A stretch of DNA of 64,000 nt from Anthopleura xanthogrammica (lineage: Eukaryota; Cnidaria; Anthozoa; Actiniaria; Actiniidae): positions 2,543,001-2,607,000 of the forward strand of contig OZ025206.1 in the NCBI GenBank assembly GCA_964019055.1, read 5' to 3'. Below are positions 24,801 to 39,153 of the stretch, piece after piece (positions within the stretch are counted from its first letter, which is position 1; each line of letters starts with the position of its first letter). Below the pieces are notes generated by a model, which was not told the origin of the DNA, did not search any database, and saw only the letters and a list, made by a program, of their open reading frames with translations. The position numbers were made by a program, and so were the translations under genes.

Positions 24801-27800
24801 GACGTCCACCAAAACTAACTTTGTCGCGACAGCAAATTGTACGATTTCGCGCGTGTGATTTGGAAGCGCTGTAGATACTCGTTATGTAATAATCATCTCG
24901 TTTAAAACTTTTATTATGTGTCGTATTCTCTTTTTTTTGGTTTCTTCTGTTATGGTTGCATATAGTTTGATAGATGACATCTCCTTTCACAAATATTTTC
25001 CACGCACTTTTAGCCGGCTTTTAAGTAGGGAACCCAGATGCTTTGGTTAATTATAACAGACCTTATTCGTTGTTATACGAAGTTTTCCCATTTCAGACCA
25101 CATGTCATTCTCTTGAGAATAAGATTCTTTATTGGAGTTTATCCATATTCATGTGTCTTCTCATGTGCAACCATTAAACAAAGAAATAGAGAATGACACA
25201 TGGTCTGAAATGAAAAACAAAAAACAAAGATGCCATAATGCCCAATGCCAAATCAATTCTACAACTTGCTCACAACGGTTGTGTACGACAAGAAAAAAGT
25301 TGTAGCAAGTTATAAGTTTGATTCACCCAACGTAATTCGTGTTGTAAGCGAGGCATAAGAAGATTGCATGCGACAGTTGTAAGCAAAAGTTGTACCGTGT
25401 AAACCGTCCTTTAAGCTACTATCTGCGCTTGCGTATGTCGTTATGCTTGTGCTTGCGTCGCAAACTTGCGTGTGAACCAGGCTTAAAGGTCTATACAAAG
25501 ACAGGCTCTTGAAATATCCTACGTGCTATTTTTAAATATTAAAATATCTCTCTCTTCCTTTCATCCCGTGACATTTTATCCCATTTTCCCCTTTCATTCA
25601 TTTCAGCCTGAGCCAATCATCACAACTGGTCTAGCTGTGCCGGACGGACTAGCGGTGGACTGGATTGGTCGAAATCTCTACTTCGTTGATAGCTCAGCCA
25701 ATAGAATATACGTTAGTAAATTAAATGGCAAACACCGGACGTCGCTCATCACTACCAACCTTGCTAAACCAAGGGGAATAGCATTAGACCCTCGAGATGG
25801 GTAAGTCAACGTTTGATAAGTCAACGTTTTATTGTAATATAGCAGAAAATTAAATAAATAAACAAACAAACAAACAAACAAACAAAACAAAACAAAACAA
25901 AAACAAACAAAAACAAAAAAAACAAACAAACAAATAAACAAACAAACAAACAAACAAACAAACAAACAAACTCAAACAAACAAACAAATAAACAAACAAA
26001 CAAATAAACAAACAAATAAACAAACAAATAAACAAACAAATAAACAAATAAACAAACAAACAAATAAACAAACAAACAAACAAATAAATAAATAAATAAG
26101 TAAATAAAATAAAATAAATTTGATGTTAACCATTCTGAGGTTGAGGAAAAAACTGGGTCGAGTTGGCATTGCAGTGCATTGTGGGACTGTTTTAGGGGAC
26201 GAAATAGACGCCATCTTGGAAATGTATGTGCGTAGCATTGAAAACAGCGGTAATGATTTTTTTGTCGTTCTTTTCGCAGATTTCTTTTCTGGACGGATTG
26301 GAAGGCTCACAGGATTGAACGCGCCAACATGGATGGAACGAATCGTACAGTACTCGTCAAAGACAACGTCTACTGGGTTAACGCCTTGACCCTCGATTAT
26401 ACAATGCGCACCATTTACTGGGCTGATGCGCACCATGATTACGTGGGCGCCATGTCTTACTATGGCCAAAACCGGCGCAAGATAATAGGACGTCCTGACG
26501 TTGCTCATCCATTTGCTGTCACCGTCTTCAGGAACTTTCTTTTCTTCTCCGACTGGATCCGACATGCGATCGTTAAGGTTGACAAATTCACTGGTAATCA
26601 GACGGCTGTGTTATTAAAGGGTTTGATACAACCCATGGATATACAAGTATACCATAGTGCGCGCCAACCAAAGGCGTATAATCCTTGTGCTGTAAGTAAC
26701 TGTGGCTGCCAACATCTGTGCCTGATAACGACTAACCAAGGCTGCACGTGTAAATGCGGCACGGGATATCGATTATCTTCTGACGGAAAATCATGTATAA
26801 ACATCAACACGTTTCTTCTCTATGCGCGAAGAATAGAAATAGCGGGGATTTCTTTAGACAGTGCGGACAACAGTGACGTAATTCCACCAATTCTCAGCCT
26901 AGGTAATGCAGTTGGTTTAGATTATGACGCACAAGAAGGTCACGTGTATTTCACAGATGTTATTAGAGATAATATTAGTAGAATATCATTATCTGGGAAA
27001 GATTTACGGGTGTTGATAACAGCGGTGCGTAATGCTGATGGTATTGCTGTGGACTGGCTTGGAAGGAATCTTTATTGGACAGATGTTGACCTACATGAAG
27101 TTTCGGTAGCTAAACTTAACGGATCCTTCAAGAAGACCTTGTTCTCAGAGAATGTGAACAACCCACGAGCAATCGTATTGCATCCTCTTCAAGGGTAAGA
27201 TATTCAGTTTTATCAACTTATTTTCATTTCAAACCGTTTGTCATTTTATTAAATATTATTCTTCGCTTCTTCAGCCTTTTTTTTGAAATAGCTGTATATT
27301 ACCCATTGATAGCTAGTGTGCATTGCTAATGCGCTACCTTTCATCGGTAGTGGGCTTGATCCTTGGACCCGCAATCATGCGGGTAGAGTTGCTATTTGGT
27401 GTTCTCCGGCTATGCTTCAAGGGTTTTCTCCGTATTCTCAAAGGTGGATTAGAGCAGATTTCGTATGAGTGTAAAAAGTCACGGCACATAGCACACGGCA
27501 CGGTTACGGTACTGACACGGTCACGGCAAGGCGCGGTCCGTGCTGTAAGTTTTTCATAGTCGTACGAAAACTGCTCTATCATCATCGTGATGTGTGTGTT
27601 ATTTTGATAATTTTTTTTTTCTTTTTTCTTTTCTTTTTACCCATAGATTGATGGTTTGGAGTGACTGGGGATCTCCCGCCAAGATAGAAATAGCACACAT
27701 GGACGGCACAGGACGTCGTGATCTGGTCACTGGTAACGGTTTAACATGGCCCAACGGTCTCGCCATAGACAAACGCCAGTTATACTGGACAGATGCTAAA

Positions 27801-30800
27801 TCAGATACTATCTCGTGCATCGATCTGAACGGGGAGAATCATAAGATACTTCTGAGAAATCTCCACCACCCGTTCGGGCTTGATGTGTTTGAGGGGCATA
27901 TCTTTTGGACGGATTGGATCACTAAAGACATCAAGAGAGCTTCTTTGAAGACGCTGTCTAATGTTACTGTGTTGAGGTCTAATTTACCTGGGCTGATGGA
28001 GATCAAGGTGTATAGTGGGATCAGGCAACAAGGTTGGTTTTCTCAGTTATAAAACAAGGAAATATCCTTCCATTCAGCTCGAAAAGAAATAGCCCACTTT
28101 CGATATTCTGGCCCACAATCCTAATATATTCTTTTGTTTCCCCGGAGCCTCTCCTTGAATTGCTTTATGCGTGATCACTCAACCTGAATATCGAAAGTGG
28201 GCTATTCTTCCTTTAGTTAAATTCTATGAGCTCTTGCAAAACTTTGACAAGATAATAGCCCACACTCGATATTCTGGTTGAGTGATTACACACAAAGCAA
28301 TTCAAGGCGAGGCTCTGGAGAAATAAACGATTATATTAGGATTACTCCATTGTTTCGCTGGAGCCTTGACTTGAATTGCTTTATGCGTGATCACTCGAGC
28401 ATAATATCGAAAGTGGGCTATTCACTTATCCATTCATCTACCCAGCCATCCACCCATCTATCCCTCTCTCTCTCTCTCCGTCCTTCCCTCTTTCCCTCCC
28501 TCCCTCATTCGTCACACCAAGTGACATGGTGGCCACACCCTTTTGCAAACCATCTATAACTTCAACCAATATATGGCCCTCGCGTTACTAAATTATCAAG
28601 AAACCAACGTTTTCATTTTTGAATTTAGGATCAAGTCCGTGTTCCAATGGCACAAGTGGGTGCAGCCATCTTTGTTTGTTAAATCCCGAGGGATTCTCAT
28701 GCGACTGTCCGTACGGGGAAAGACTTTCTGAACTGGACAACAAGACTTGTATATGTAAGTAATATTAAGATGTGAGTGAATGAATCGATGAAAAAAAACC
28801 TGAATAAATAGATGAAAGAATCCGTCGACATCCAATGCAGATGTAGCCTTGCTCCAGGTCGAGTCACGAGCGAAGGAAGTGGAAAAAAAGAACGTCGAAG
28901 TCGCGAGAGGTCCAGCGAGTGTGATCCTGGTTGGGCTGCCTTGTGCTTTATTCAGCGCGCGTGAACTAATACGGAGACGAAGGACTTTGCAAAAGTCTAG
29001 TGCAGATGCTGCGAGCGTGCAACGTTTTTTTTAGTACCTGATAAGCCACTCGTAGGAACCCTAATTTTCCTGCAACAAGGAAATCGAACCAAGTGAAACA
29101 ATATTTTGAACTTCAGCTCACCAAAAGTTTCATTTTACTTGAACGAGAACGCCATGCCATTTGCAGTACCATTGGAGTCACATTAGACTTGCTCCAAGTC
29201 GACCTTTGGGGAGAGGTCGCGAGAGGTTGACTTGTTCTTCTTGCAGGATTTTCATATGTATGTATTTCTGTAGCGCTCGCTAAATTTTTGTACGATGATA
29301 AAGAGCGCGATCATATTTCAGCAATCCGTTGTTGGGTCTATTCTGATCTAGCTTTGGTACAAGAATACCCTGAAAGAAAGTATGCTGAACAAAAGTTTGT
29401 ACCCAAGCTAGACCACAATGCACCATGTTCGCTATCCAAAAAAGGGTCTGTAACAATCCTTCTCTTACTGAAGTATTCCCAAAACGTGGTTCTTTGTGGT
29501 GGTTGTTGTCGTCCATTTCACATTGCACGTATTTTTTTCTAGTTAATTTTACCGTTGACACAACAAGAAGCTGCCCGCCTGGTAAGTTCCGTTGTAGGAA
29601 CGACCTCTGTATCCCCAAACGATGGAAATGCGATGGGGAGAACGACTGCTTGGATAACTCAGATGAGGACGAGTACGCTAACTGCTGTGAGTATGATAAT
29701 CTTAGTCTATGCAGGAATGCAGGCGTGGAAATACGAGCAACAACATCGTGCAACTTGTCGCGCAAAATTTGTTGCGCGACTTTGTTGAAGAAGTAGAAGC
29801 TCTTTCTACTCTCTGCAACAATGAAAACTTGTTGCGCGCGGGGTGATAATACGACCAACATTCACTCTGCAACTTGCAACGCAACAATGTTGCGCGACAA
29901 GTTGCACGATCTTGTTGGCCTTTTTTTCGCGCCTTAACTCATGGCTAACTCAACATCACCTTTTCTCAACCACTGCTCTGTTCTTCTCCTTCTCCAGCTA
30001 TTGGTTCATCATGTAAGCCTGGTCTCTTCCATTGTCGCGACAGTAAAAGATGCATCCTGTTGCAATGGAGATGTGACGGAGACTACGACTGCCAGTTGCC
30101 GGATATCTCCGACGAGATGAACTGTCAGAAAACCTCCAATTGCAGTGCCAATCAGTTCAAGTGTGGTGACGGACAGTGTAAACCGAAAAGTTGGGTCTGT
30201 GATGGAATTGATGACTGTACTGATGGTTCAGACGAAAAATACTGTGGTAAGAAAAACAACAAAAGTCAACAAAAATCATACTTTCTTACCATACTGACAG
30301 ATATTTATGTTGGGCTGCCTGTGCCTAAAAACACAGGCATCCCAAAACATTAGTGATTGTTTTTGGAGCATTTTTTTTTGTAGCGTTTTTTTTGTAGCGG
30401 TTTTTGTATAATTTTTTTTTGTAGCGGTTTTTGCAGCGGTTTTTTTTTTGTAGCGTTTTTTTGTAGCGGTTTTTGTAGCGGTTTTTTTTAGCGGTTTTTG
30501 TAGCGGTTTTCAAGGAATCCCAAACATTGCTGATTGTATATTCCCTTCCCAGGTAACCACAGTTGTACATCGCAGCAGTTTACGTGTTCCAGTGGTCGTT
30601 GTATCCCAATGCGATGGCGTTGTGATGGTGATAATGACTGCGGGGATCGAAGCGATGAGGTGGAATGTCCTTCAAAGAATTGTAGCGTGAATCACTTTCG
30701 GTGTAATGATGGCAAGTGTATTAATGCTGGGTGGGTGTGTGATGGCGATAGTGACTGCCTTGATCGCTCAGACGAAACCAACTGTCGTAAGTATCTTTTT

Positions 30801-33800
30801 GGCTTTGGCGTAATGTTTTCTCATTTCAGACCACGTGCACTCGCTTGAGGATAAGATTCTTTGTTTGAGTTGTATCCACATTTATGTGTCTTCTCATGCG
30901 AAACCATGAAACAAAGAAATGATACGTGGTCTGAAATGCCCAAGCTAAAAGGGTCTAATTTTACGGTGCTGGAGCCAGTTGTACGAAGCCTGAATAGCGC
31001 TATCCAGCGGATAAATCCTTATCCAGCGGATAAAACCTATCTATATTCTATGCACTGGATAACTCTTATCCGCTGGATAACTTTATCCAGGCTTCGTAAA
31101 ACCGTCCCCTGTAGGATAACCACACACGCTCTGATTTCACACCAGTCACTTTTGACAAAGATTTCAGCCAAGAAAGTGCCGTTGCAAGTGATTTGTCCAA
31201 CAGAAGCCTTCATTGCTGTACCGTGACCGTGCCGTGTGTTTTGAGTTTTTCAAATCATTAAAAATCTCTTCCAACATTTGATGACTTTTTGTTTCAGCAA
31301 CTCGTTCTTCAAACCGGTGCCACGAGGAAGAGTTCAAGTGCACTAACAACTCGCGGTGTATTCCAGACCTATTTGTGTGCGACTTTGAGAATGACTGTGG
31401 TGATGGATCAGACGAGCGCAACTGCACCTTGTCGAAGTGTAAGCAAACCGAGATGAGATGCGCCAACAAACGATGTGTTCCTATTTTATGGCAGTGTGAT
31501 GGCGACGACGATTGTGGTGATAATACTGACGAGAAGAATTGTGGTAAGCCTCTTCTATAGTCCTTACCTACTAACAAATGTACAGAATGCTATATTTTTT
31601 GCCCTCCAGGGACTTTTGCTCATATGTGTAGTCAATGATGACTCTGTTTTATTGTTAGGGCGTAATATTAATAGTGATTCACTTTCTTTGTTTTATTAGG
31701 AGACTTTTAAAAGATTTGCAAAATCTGCGACGGCGACGTCAACCGGAAGTGTAAATAATATATTTTTGCAGTTCTGTTCATTGGAAATTCCATTCAAAAC
31801 ATTTTGAGTAAATTCAACTCATCCACAGGGAAGACAGACTTTGAAGGCGCGAACCCCAAAGTGAAGTTACTTGCACTTCCGGTTAACGTCGTGGTCGAAG
31901 ATTTTTACAAATCTTAAGATCGTTATGGGACAACTGCCCCACGGCAGCAATGTTACTACGATACTAAATGTATTGACTAATCTTGATCCTGATAGGCCGT
32001 AAGATTTTTATGTATCTTGATATCAAATGCTGTTGTGTTTCCCCAGGGACCGTTGCGCCAGTATGTAGGCGAGGTCAATGGCAATGCTCTGACAATACCC
32101 AGTGTATCTCTAATAAAAAGGTCTGTGATGGGAAACAAGACTGCGCAGATGGTAGCGACGAAGGTCCTGGATGTGCTCTTCGTGGCTGTAGGTACTTGAA
32201 TGGAGGATGTTCACAGATATGCATCGATATACCTTCAGGTATGGAAGCTCACTCGTCACAAGGGGGAATCAAGGGTGGTGTAGCGGTAGTACACTCACCT
32301 CGCCTCTAGGGTCTCAGGTTCGAATCCTAGACTCTACATCTCTGTATATCGCCGCGCGGCTTCGAAGTAAAATTTTGGCTTTACCTTTTTTTTCTAGGAG
32401 TGAAGTGTTCCTGTAGAATTGGTTTCAAACTGGCCGCGGATAACAAAACTTGTCTAGACGTGGATGAGTGTAAAGATGTTTCCACGTGCAGCCAACAATG
32501 TTACAACATGAGAGGATCCTTTGATTGTAAATGTGTTAAGGGTTACAAACTGATGGCTGATAGAAGACACTGTAAAGCAGCAGGTAGGATACAAAAAAGA
32601 CCCGTTGAACATTAAGTTCCCATAGTTACAATCCATCTCAGTTCGAAACTAACAAGATAACAGTATACACCTATTTCAGAAAACGTCGGTCGGAGATCTG
32701 AAATCTGAAAGTGGCTCGTATTACCACCCCGTAGAACAACAAAATTTTGTTGGGCGGGTTTGTTGCAGAAGTAGCAGCTCTTTCTACTCTCCGCAACAAA
32801 GACAATTTGTTGCGCGCGGGGTGGTAATACGAACAACATTCGCTCTGCAGCTTGTAACGCAACATTGTTGCGCGACAAGTTGCAACATTTTTTTGCTCGT
32901 ATCTCTGCGTCTTAATGAATGTGAAATTACTGATATTCTTGTTTCACCAGATAACCATCTTCCTTATCTGTACTTTTCAACCCGCAATGAAATCCACAAA
33001 ATCGACATTCCTTTGGGCAAGAAATACACTTTTAGTGCTCTAGGGTTGAAAGACGCTATTGGTTTGGACTTTGATTGGAAAGAACAGAGAATCTATTGGT
33101 CTGATTTGGGCAAAGACACACTGAATCGCTGTTTCTTTAATGGAACGGGCATTGAATTGATCATCTCGGACGGAATATACTCTCCAGAAGGTATATGGAA
33201 TTAATTTTTTAAATATTATAGTGCGAATCGAAAAACCGTGGGTACCGGAAATATTTCAGAAATCGTCTATCATTCGTTGAGCAATCTGAATTTCCCCGCT
33301 CGGTAGGCGCACGATTTCCAACCGAATGGATTGTTTTAATTGGTGAGCATCCCCGGTAGTTTTCGTACTATATAATGACATCATTTACTATGTATAGGTG
33401 TGGCTGTCGACTGGATTGGACGCCGATTGTACTGGTCAGACATGCGAGCAGATCGGATCGAAGTGGCTACCCTCGATGGAAAATGGCGCAATGTTTTGAT
33501 TTCTAACGACTTGCGGTCGCCTAGGGGACTGGTACTGGATCCACGTGATGGGTAAGGACAGCCAACCCGGTTGGCTCTCTCTCAGTTCTCTGGGTCCTTT
33601 AAGCCAAGAGCGGGAGGTATTTTCTATCTCGGCCCGCGGTCCCCTATCCTGACTTCATCCGCGCGTACATGGGATAACAAATTCAGTGCTAAATAAAAAT
33701 CATTTGCTCAAGAAAATAAATTTGCAAGTATCACTGCCCCACCCAGCTGGAACAATGTCAAATACCCTTGTATGAATGGAGTATGAAGTAATTCTTCGAT

Positions 33801-36800
33801 TGCACCTTACATCACCGCAGCCATGTTGGTGGTTTTGAGCAAAATATTTCTCATTAGCACCCATTGTTAATACCACCAACATGGCCGCCATGCATGTCTT
33901 TGTCATTTGACTCTCTTGAGAATGCTTGCAAACGATCAACATAGTTAGATTACACTTTTAATGCTTTTCAAATCTGTTTAGGTATCTGTTTTGGACCGAC
34001 TGGAGCGCAATCGCTCGTATTGAACGATCGTTCTTAGATGGTACCAATCGTATTGTGCTGGTAAGCAAGAAAATTATTTGGCCAAATGGACTCACATTGG
34101 ATTTCACCACAAGGTAACACTGATTTGAACCATTGAGCAACAAAGGTCAGACCCGGCCAGGGGGGTGCCGAGACACTAATATACATGATATTTCCCTCTA
34201 TTCATTTTCACGTGACGTTATAGCTAATTATGCAAGGTCTCTTTAACCGGAAGACAAAAATTTTCACGTGACGTCATAGCTAATTATGCAAGGTCTCTTT
34301 AACCGGAAGACAAAAATTCCAGGGTTAAAAATGCCCTGTTACCAAACTACACAGAAACCCTGGCCGTGTCTGAAAGGTTGTCTAGTTATACAGGTATAAA
34401 AACAACAACAATAACTGAAGCAGTAACATACGACAACAATGTTGGCAACTAGTGGCGTTGCGAGGAACCAGGATCTGGGGGAGGGGGGCACCAAGAATTA
34501 TAACTAATTACCAAAAATGGGGGGGGGGGCACGTGCCTCCCTTCATACGCCAGTGGCATTGACATCATATATCAAAAAAGGGTCGACCCGAAAATTTTAG
34601 GGGGGGGGGGGGGGGCTCCTCGCTACCCCAGCAACAACAGCAGCAACATGAGAATGGATGTGGGATGAAAAAAATATCTTCATGATAGATGTCTTAAATG
34701 TTTCTTCGTGGGCCGCTTAATTGTTTCAAGGCTGAACTCAGATAAATAAATTAGTAAAAATTGAAATTCCGTCTTGCTTCACAATTTGTAAACCATAACT
34801 TAGAAAATCGTAAATTACTTTTCCAGTTCATAGATAACCAGTTTAATTTTTTAGGGAATGAATTATTAATTTTCTTAGCCATACTTCGCTGTTACTTGTT
34901 TTTAAAATATCATAAAAAGACATGTATGATATGAAATGCCTGTCTATATAGAAAGCCTGGATTCCACGTGCTCGATTCCAGATATCAAAATCAATTTTTT
35001 TCGTGTATTCCGGATTCCCTTACTTGATTGGGGTGAGACGTTGACTATAGTTCATGGTTTTGATCGATTTTGGTCCATTTTGACACCCTTTTCACAATAA
35101 TCAACTATCCAGGTTCGTGAAATATCTATTTTTATTATAGGTTTTCTACTGCGGTTCAGGAAAATTCTCTTTGAAATTTGTTACACTACTGTTTAATTAC
35201 ATGCATTATTTAAGATATACCGTGGGCTGGGTTGCAGGTTGTCTTTCTGCTCTATCGTAATGCGGTAGAGTACTTATACCGAACTATGACCGAAAAACAC
35301 TAGACCAAAAGAGCCTCTAGAAACTAGAGTATATTTGGGATCTACTGAATCATGAAAGAAAGACGTATCCAAACGTGGTTCATTGGAGGAACTGGCATTC
35401 TGCTTCTCATTTACATACGTAGAAGTCCCAAATTCTCTTCCATCTAGAAAAAATGGAAATAAAACCAAAGTTGTAATTAACAGAGAAGACTCGTACCGAC
35501 ATAGTTCTACCTGGACAAACTTCTAAAGGATTGCAACTCCGTGCCGCCTACTACAGACCACCATGCCGCAAACAGAGAACGATAATAACCTTCACATCTA
35601 TTGTTTTCACCGTTCCGCCCACCTATTGCTTTCTGCTTTATACTGCCTCTTCACCATTCTTCATCCATCATTCTGACAAAGGTTCTCTGCGTGCAGAGTC
35701 TCTCCTCTTTCTCTCCCTTCTTTTAGGCGGGAAAATAGGCTCTGTTAGCAGGGAATATGAAGGCAACCACCAGTGTTGCCGAAACGTCAAGCCAAGTTAT
35801 TCACATACAAGTGATAACCGTAATAACCTTACTATGTTACGTATTGAATTAAAAAAAATATTAATTGATAACGTTCTCTGGCTTACCCGTTCTTTACTGA
35901 GCTATTATATTCGCTCCTTATACCCGCCATGTAGTAACCATTCGGTGCCCAGAACTTGAAGGAACTTCCAAAGCAGTTTTGCCAACCAGTCCAGTAGCAG
36001 TCTTCATGGGATTCCGACTGGTTATCATAGCAACAAAGGATACTGTAAAGCCTGTCAAAACGATGATTATTGTCGCGAGAGTAACCTAATCCTTTTATGT
36101 ATCCTTCACAAATGTGTTTTATTTCGCCAGTGGAAGTATTCGCGGCAACGCCAGTCAAATAAATGTATTTACATTTTGGGTTGTGAGAACAGTAAAATTT
36201 CGAATCACCGTTCAGTCCTTTCATAGTGTCTGAGCCCCCACCTGGTTGGAATCAAGAATAAAAAAATTAGTCCTGCACGCGACACGATTTGGGAATGGTA
36301 TATTTGACAAATTAGCTTAATTATAAGATTAATAATAATAGTGATGACAATGATGACGATTACGATGACGATGACGATATGATGATAATAATGACTGTCT
36401 TGATGATGAAGATGATGATGATATTTAAGACACAAGAGCATAGCTTACTATAGCAAATATGTTAACATCTAGAGTACATGCGAATATTTAGTAATCACTA
36501 AGGCCCATTTCAAACATCTTCTCATGAGCCGAACGCGTTGAAAACAATGGATGATAAGGCGGTCCTCTCTGATGTCATTAGGTTCGAATCATGAGAAGAT
36601 GGACGTTTGAACTTGGCCTAAGATAGTCTAAGATACTACGAATACTCACAAAATATTGTTGTCCGATTGTCAACGTTATCTTTAGAAGCATTTCGCGGAT
36701 CAATTATTTGTGCAAGTACGTCATTGATAAACACAACAAGTAACAAAAAAAGCACAGCTTTTGTCATTAGATTCATCTTGGACGATAGTAGAGCCTAAAA

Positions 36801-39103
36801 TAGGAAGAAAAGACAAACACCATTCCATCGTTAGCATTGGAGCTCATTGGAGCGTTGGTCGTGTTGTATCCCATGTACCGAGCACTGTTTCACCGCAGCG
36901 ATGTTGTGGGGCAAAACAACAGAAATGTTCTACTTTGGGAAATAAAATCTCTTGTCATGGAAAGACATTGCATCGTTCCTACCGTACAACATGCTACTCT
37001 GAAAACACTCGGTATATACTCGAAGGAAGAAAAGACAAATACTATTTCATTTTACGTACCATCAGTAATCAAGCTCACTATAAAAGCATTGGTCGTGTCG
37101 GATCCCATGTACAGACCAGATTAACACCAGCCGTGTTGGGAGACAAAACAACAGAAATTGGCTCCGGCTTTGGGATATGAAATCTCTTGAAAAACATTGC
37201 ATCGTTCCTGCCTTACAACATGTCTGCTTTGAAACCACTCTACACTGTGCTGTTAGTCCCTGTTTCTCTTGCATAGTTATTCCACACTTTGCTTTCTCAT
37301 TCACATCAATACCAACTAGTGATCTGTTTTGCTTCATTTTTCTACTGCTATTACCTTTAGATAAAATACTGCTGCCTGCTTACCTTAGCACACTAGTTCA
37401 AGATGACCACTTCGTCTGCCAATGAAGAAAACCCCAGCTACTGATGCTATTTCAATGGTTTATCAATACTGAACTGACTCGATGATCTATGGAAATAAGA
37501 TCAGGTTTCCAATTCTGCCTGCCCTTGTAACCTTTTGGCAACCAACAGTAGAAAAACGAACAGTTCTGGACATGTTCACAGTAACATATTTTCGTTTCTC
37601 GCAAAATCTGCAGCTACAAAATTATCAGATTGAAGATAAAATAAAATAAAAAGAAATAAGTAAAATCGTTTTTGGTGAGAATGTTGAGGCAGTCACTTTA
37701 TAACCCTCACAACAACGGCAAATCTAAACTCCTTTCCCTATATTTGGAAACGTTCCATACTGGAGTAATTATGCTTTGATGAACAATAAAGGTTTTTATT
37801 CCAAAAATACTTTACATTTTTGGCCGAGGCACATTGAAGATTTGATAGCGGAAAGCCGATCAGATGTCAGAGCAGAATCGACTATCAGATTGGGAACTAT
37901 TCTATAAACACAAGATCTTGTGAAGATGGGGTGACTGAATCGGCTAATCAGAATGGAAATACTTTCGTTTCGTTAACTTCGACATTCTTGTAGACGAGCA
38001 ATTTCTTTCAGAGTATTTTATACGTTCAGAATAAACATTTTTATTTCTATATTATTGTATATTATAAAACAATATTTGGAAATATTTATCACAGTATGTC
38101 TTGTCTATGCTGCATAACAGTGCTCGATACACAGAAGTGTAGAGCATAAATATAGTATATTCTAGATTAAAGAAGAGACATGTTTTCTGTTACTACGAGT
38201 TTCATGCTTGCGTACTCATCAGACAGACTTTAATATTTGGAAATATTTATATATTATAATTTTTGAAATTCATCCCCAAAAAATGTAAATAAGGTGACTG
38301 CCTACTTTTGAACCTTCGATTTGAGCCCACAATTTGCGCGCACACAAAAACCGCTGAATAAAATACAAAAATTTATTGAGGAGCCATACACGTTTTGAAA
38401 TTACAGGGCAAAACTCTCAAATTTTGAACGGGACTCTATACTTTTTATGAGCTAAAATTTTCTAACGGACGAAAAAATAGATTTTCGTGCGAAATTTTGT
38501 TGGACTTTATGAGATTTTTGAGAGCACTGGAAGGAGAAAATATGACAAATGAAGGTATTTCTTTGTCTTTTATTCAAAAATATCCATGTGGTATTGTAGA
38601 ATGATTCACAAGCCGGCATTTGTGCATGATATAGTCTGCAAAGAACTATTATCTAATGAGTTGTAATTGTGTTTCTCATTTCTTGACTTGAAGCTCACCA
38701 AGCGGGTTCAAAGTTCATGTAGATAAATAGATTATCTCTGTGAGTGACGTTCAAGCCACTAAAATGTTGGAATTTTGACTATAGCCAAGAGACCATCATG
38801 GCCTCTTACAATAGCTCATGGTTTTGATGGATTTTGGTCCATAAAATTCTTATTGAAATGTGTTACACTACTGTTTAATTACATGCATTATTTAAGATAT
38901 ACCGTGGGTCGGGTTGCAGGTTGTCTCTCTGCTCTATCGTAATGCGGTAGAGTACTTATACCGAACTATGACCGAAAAACACTAGAACAAAAGAACCTCA
39001 GGAAACTACAGTATATTTGGGATCTACTGAATCATGAAAGAAAGACGTATCCAAACGTGGTTCATTGGAGAAAATGGCATTCTGCGTATCACTTGATATT
39101 ATT

Positions 39104-39153
<50 letters not shown>

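Noticed and set aside
25821..26083. Minus-strand frames rich in Phe/Val/Cys/Leu
   Set aside because: They are translations of the (CAAA)n microsatellite, open only because the repeat contains no stop in those frames.
30360..30512. CRISPR-like direct repeats
   Set aside because: Short contiguous units with no unique spacers, in an animal gene intron; a simple tandem repeat.
32262..32345. Functional tRNA gene
   Set aside because: Box A- and B-like motifs are present, but I could not fold acceptor and anticodon stems, and related copies lie in other introns, so a SINE is more likely.
35274..35468. Minus-strand frame [15 protein letters not shown] as the last exon of copy 1
   Set aside because: The alternative frame ending FYVCK shows only silent differences between copies 1 and 2 there, fits the phase-2 donor after AACGG and gives the dermatopontin motif. 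The DGREF frame would be mostly non-silent.
35531..35959. 142-residue + strand frame repeated at 39469 and 43364
   Set aside because: It runs antisense over exon 2 and intron 2 of the dermatopontin-like genes. Its conservation follows from the recent unit duplication, and the spliced minus-strand genes explain the region better.
36761..37180. 139-residue + strand frame identical at 44595
   Set aside because: Identity reflects recent duplication of units 1 and 3. It is disrupted in unit 2 and consists of dispersed repeat sequence.
37062..37337. Cysteine-rich minus-strand frame upstream of dermatopontin-like copy 1 (also 44896-45171)
   Set aside because: It overlaps an internally duplicated dispersed repeat (similar words near 46855-46950). 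Differences from unit 2 are mostly amino-acid changing, so there is no sign of coding constraint.
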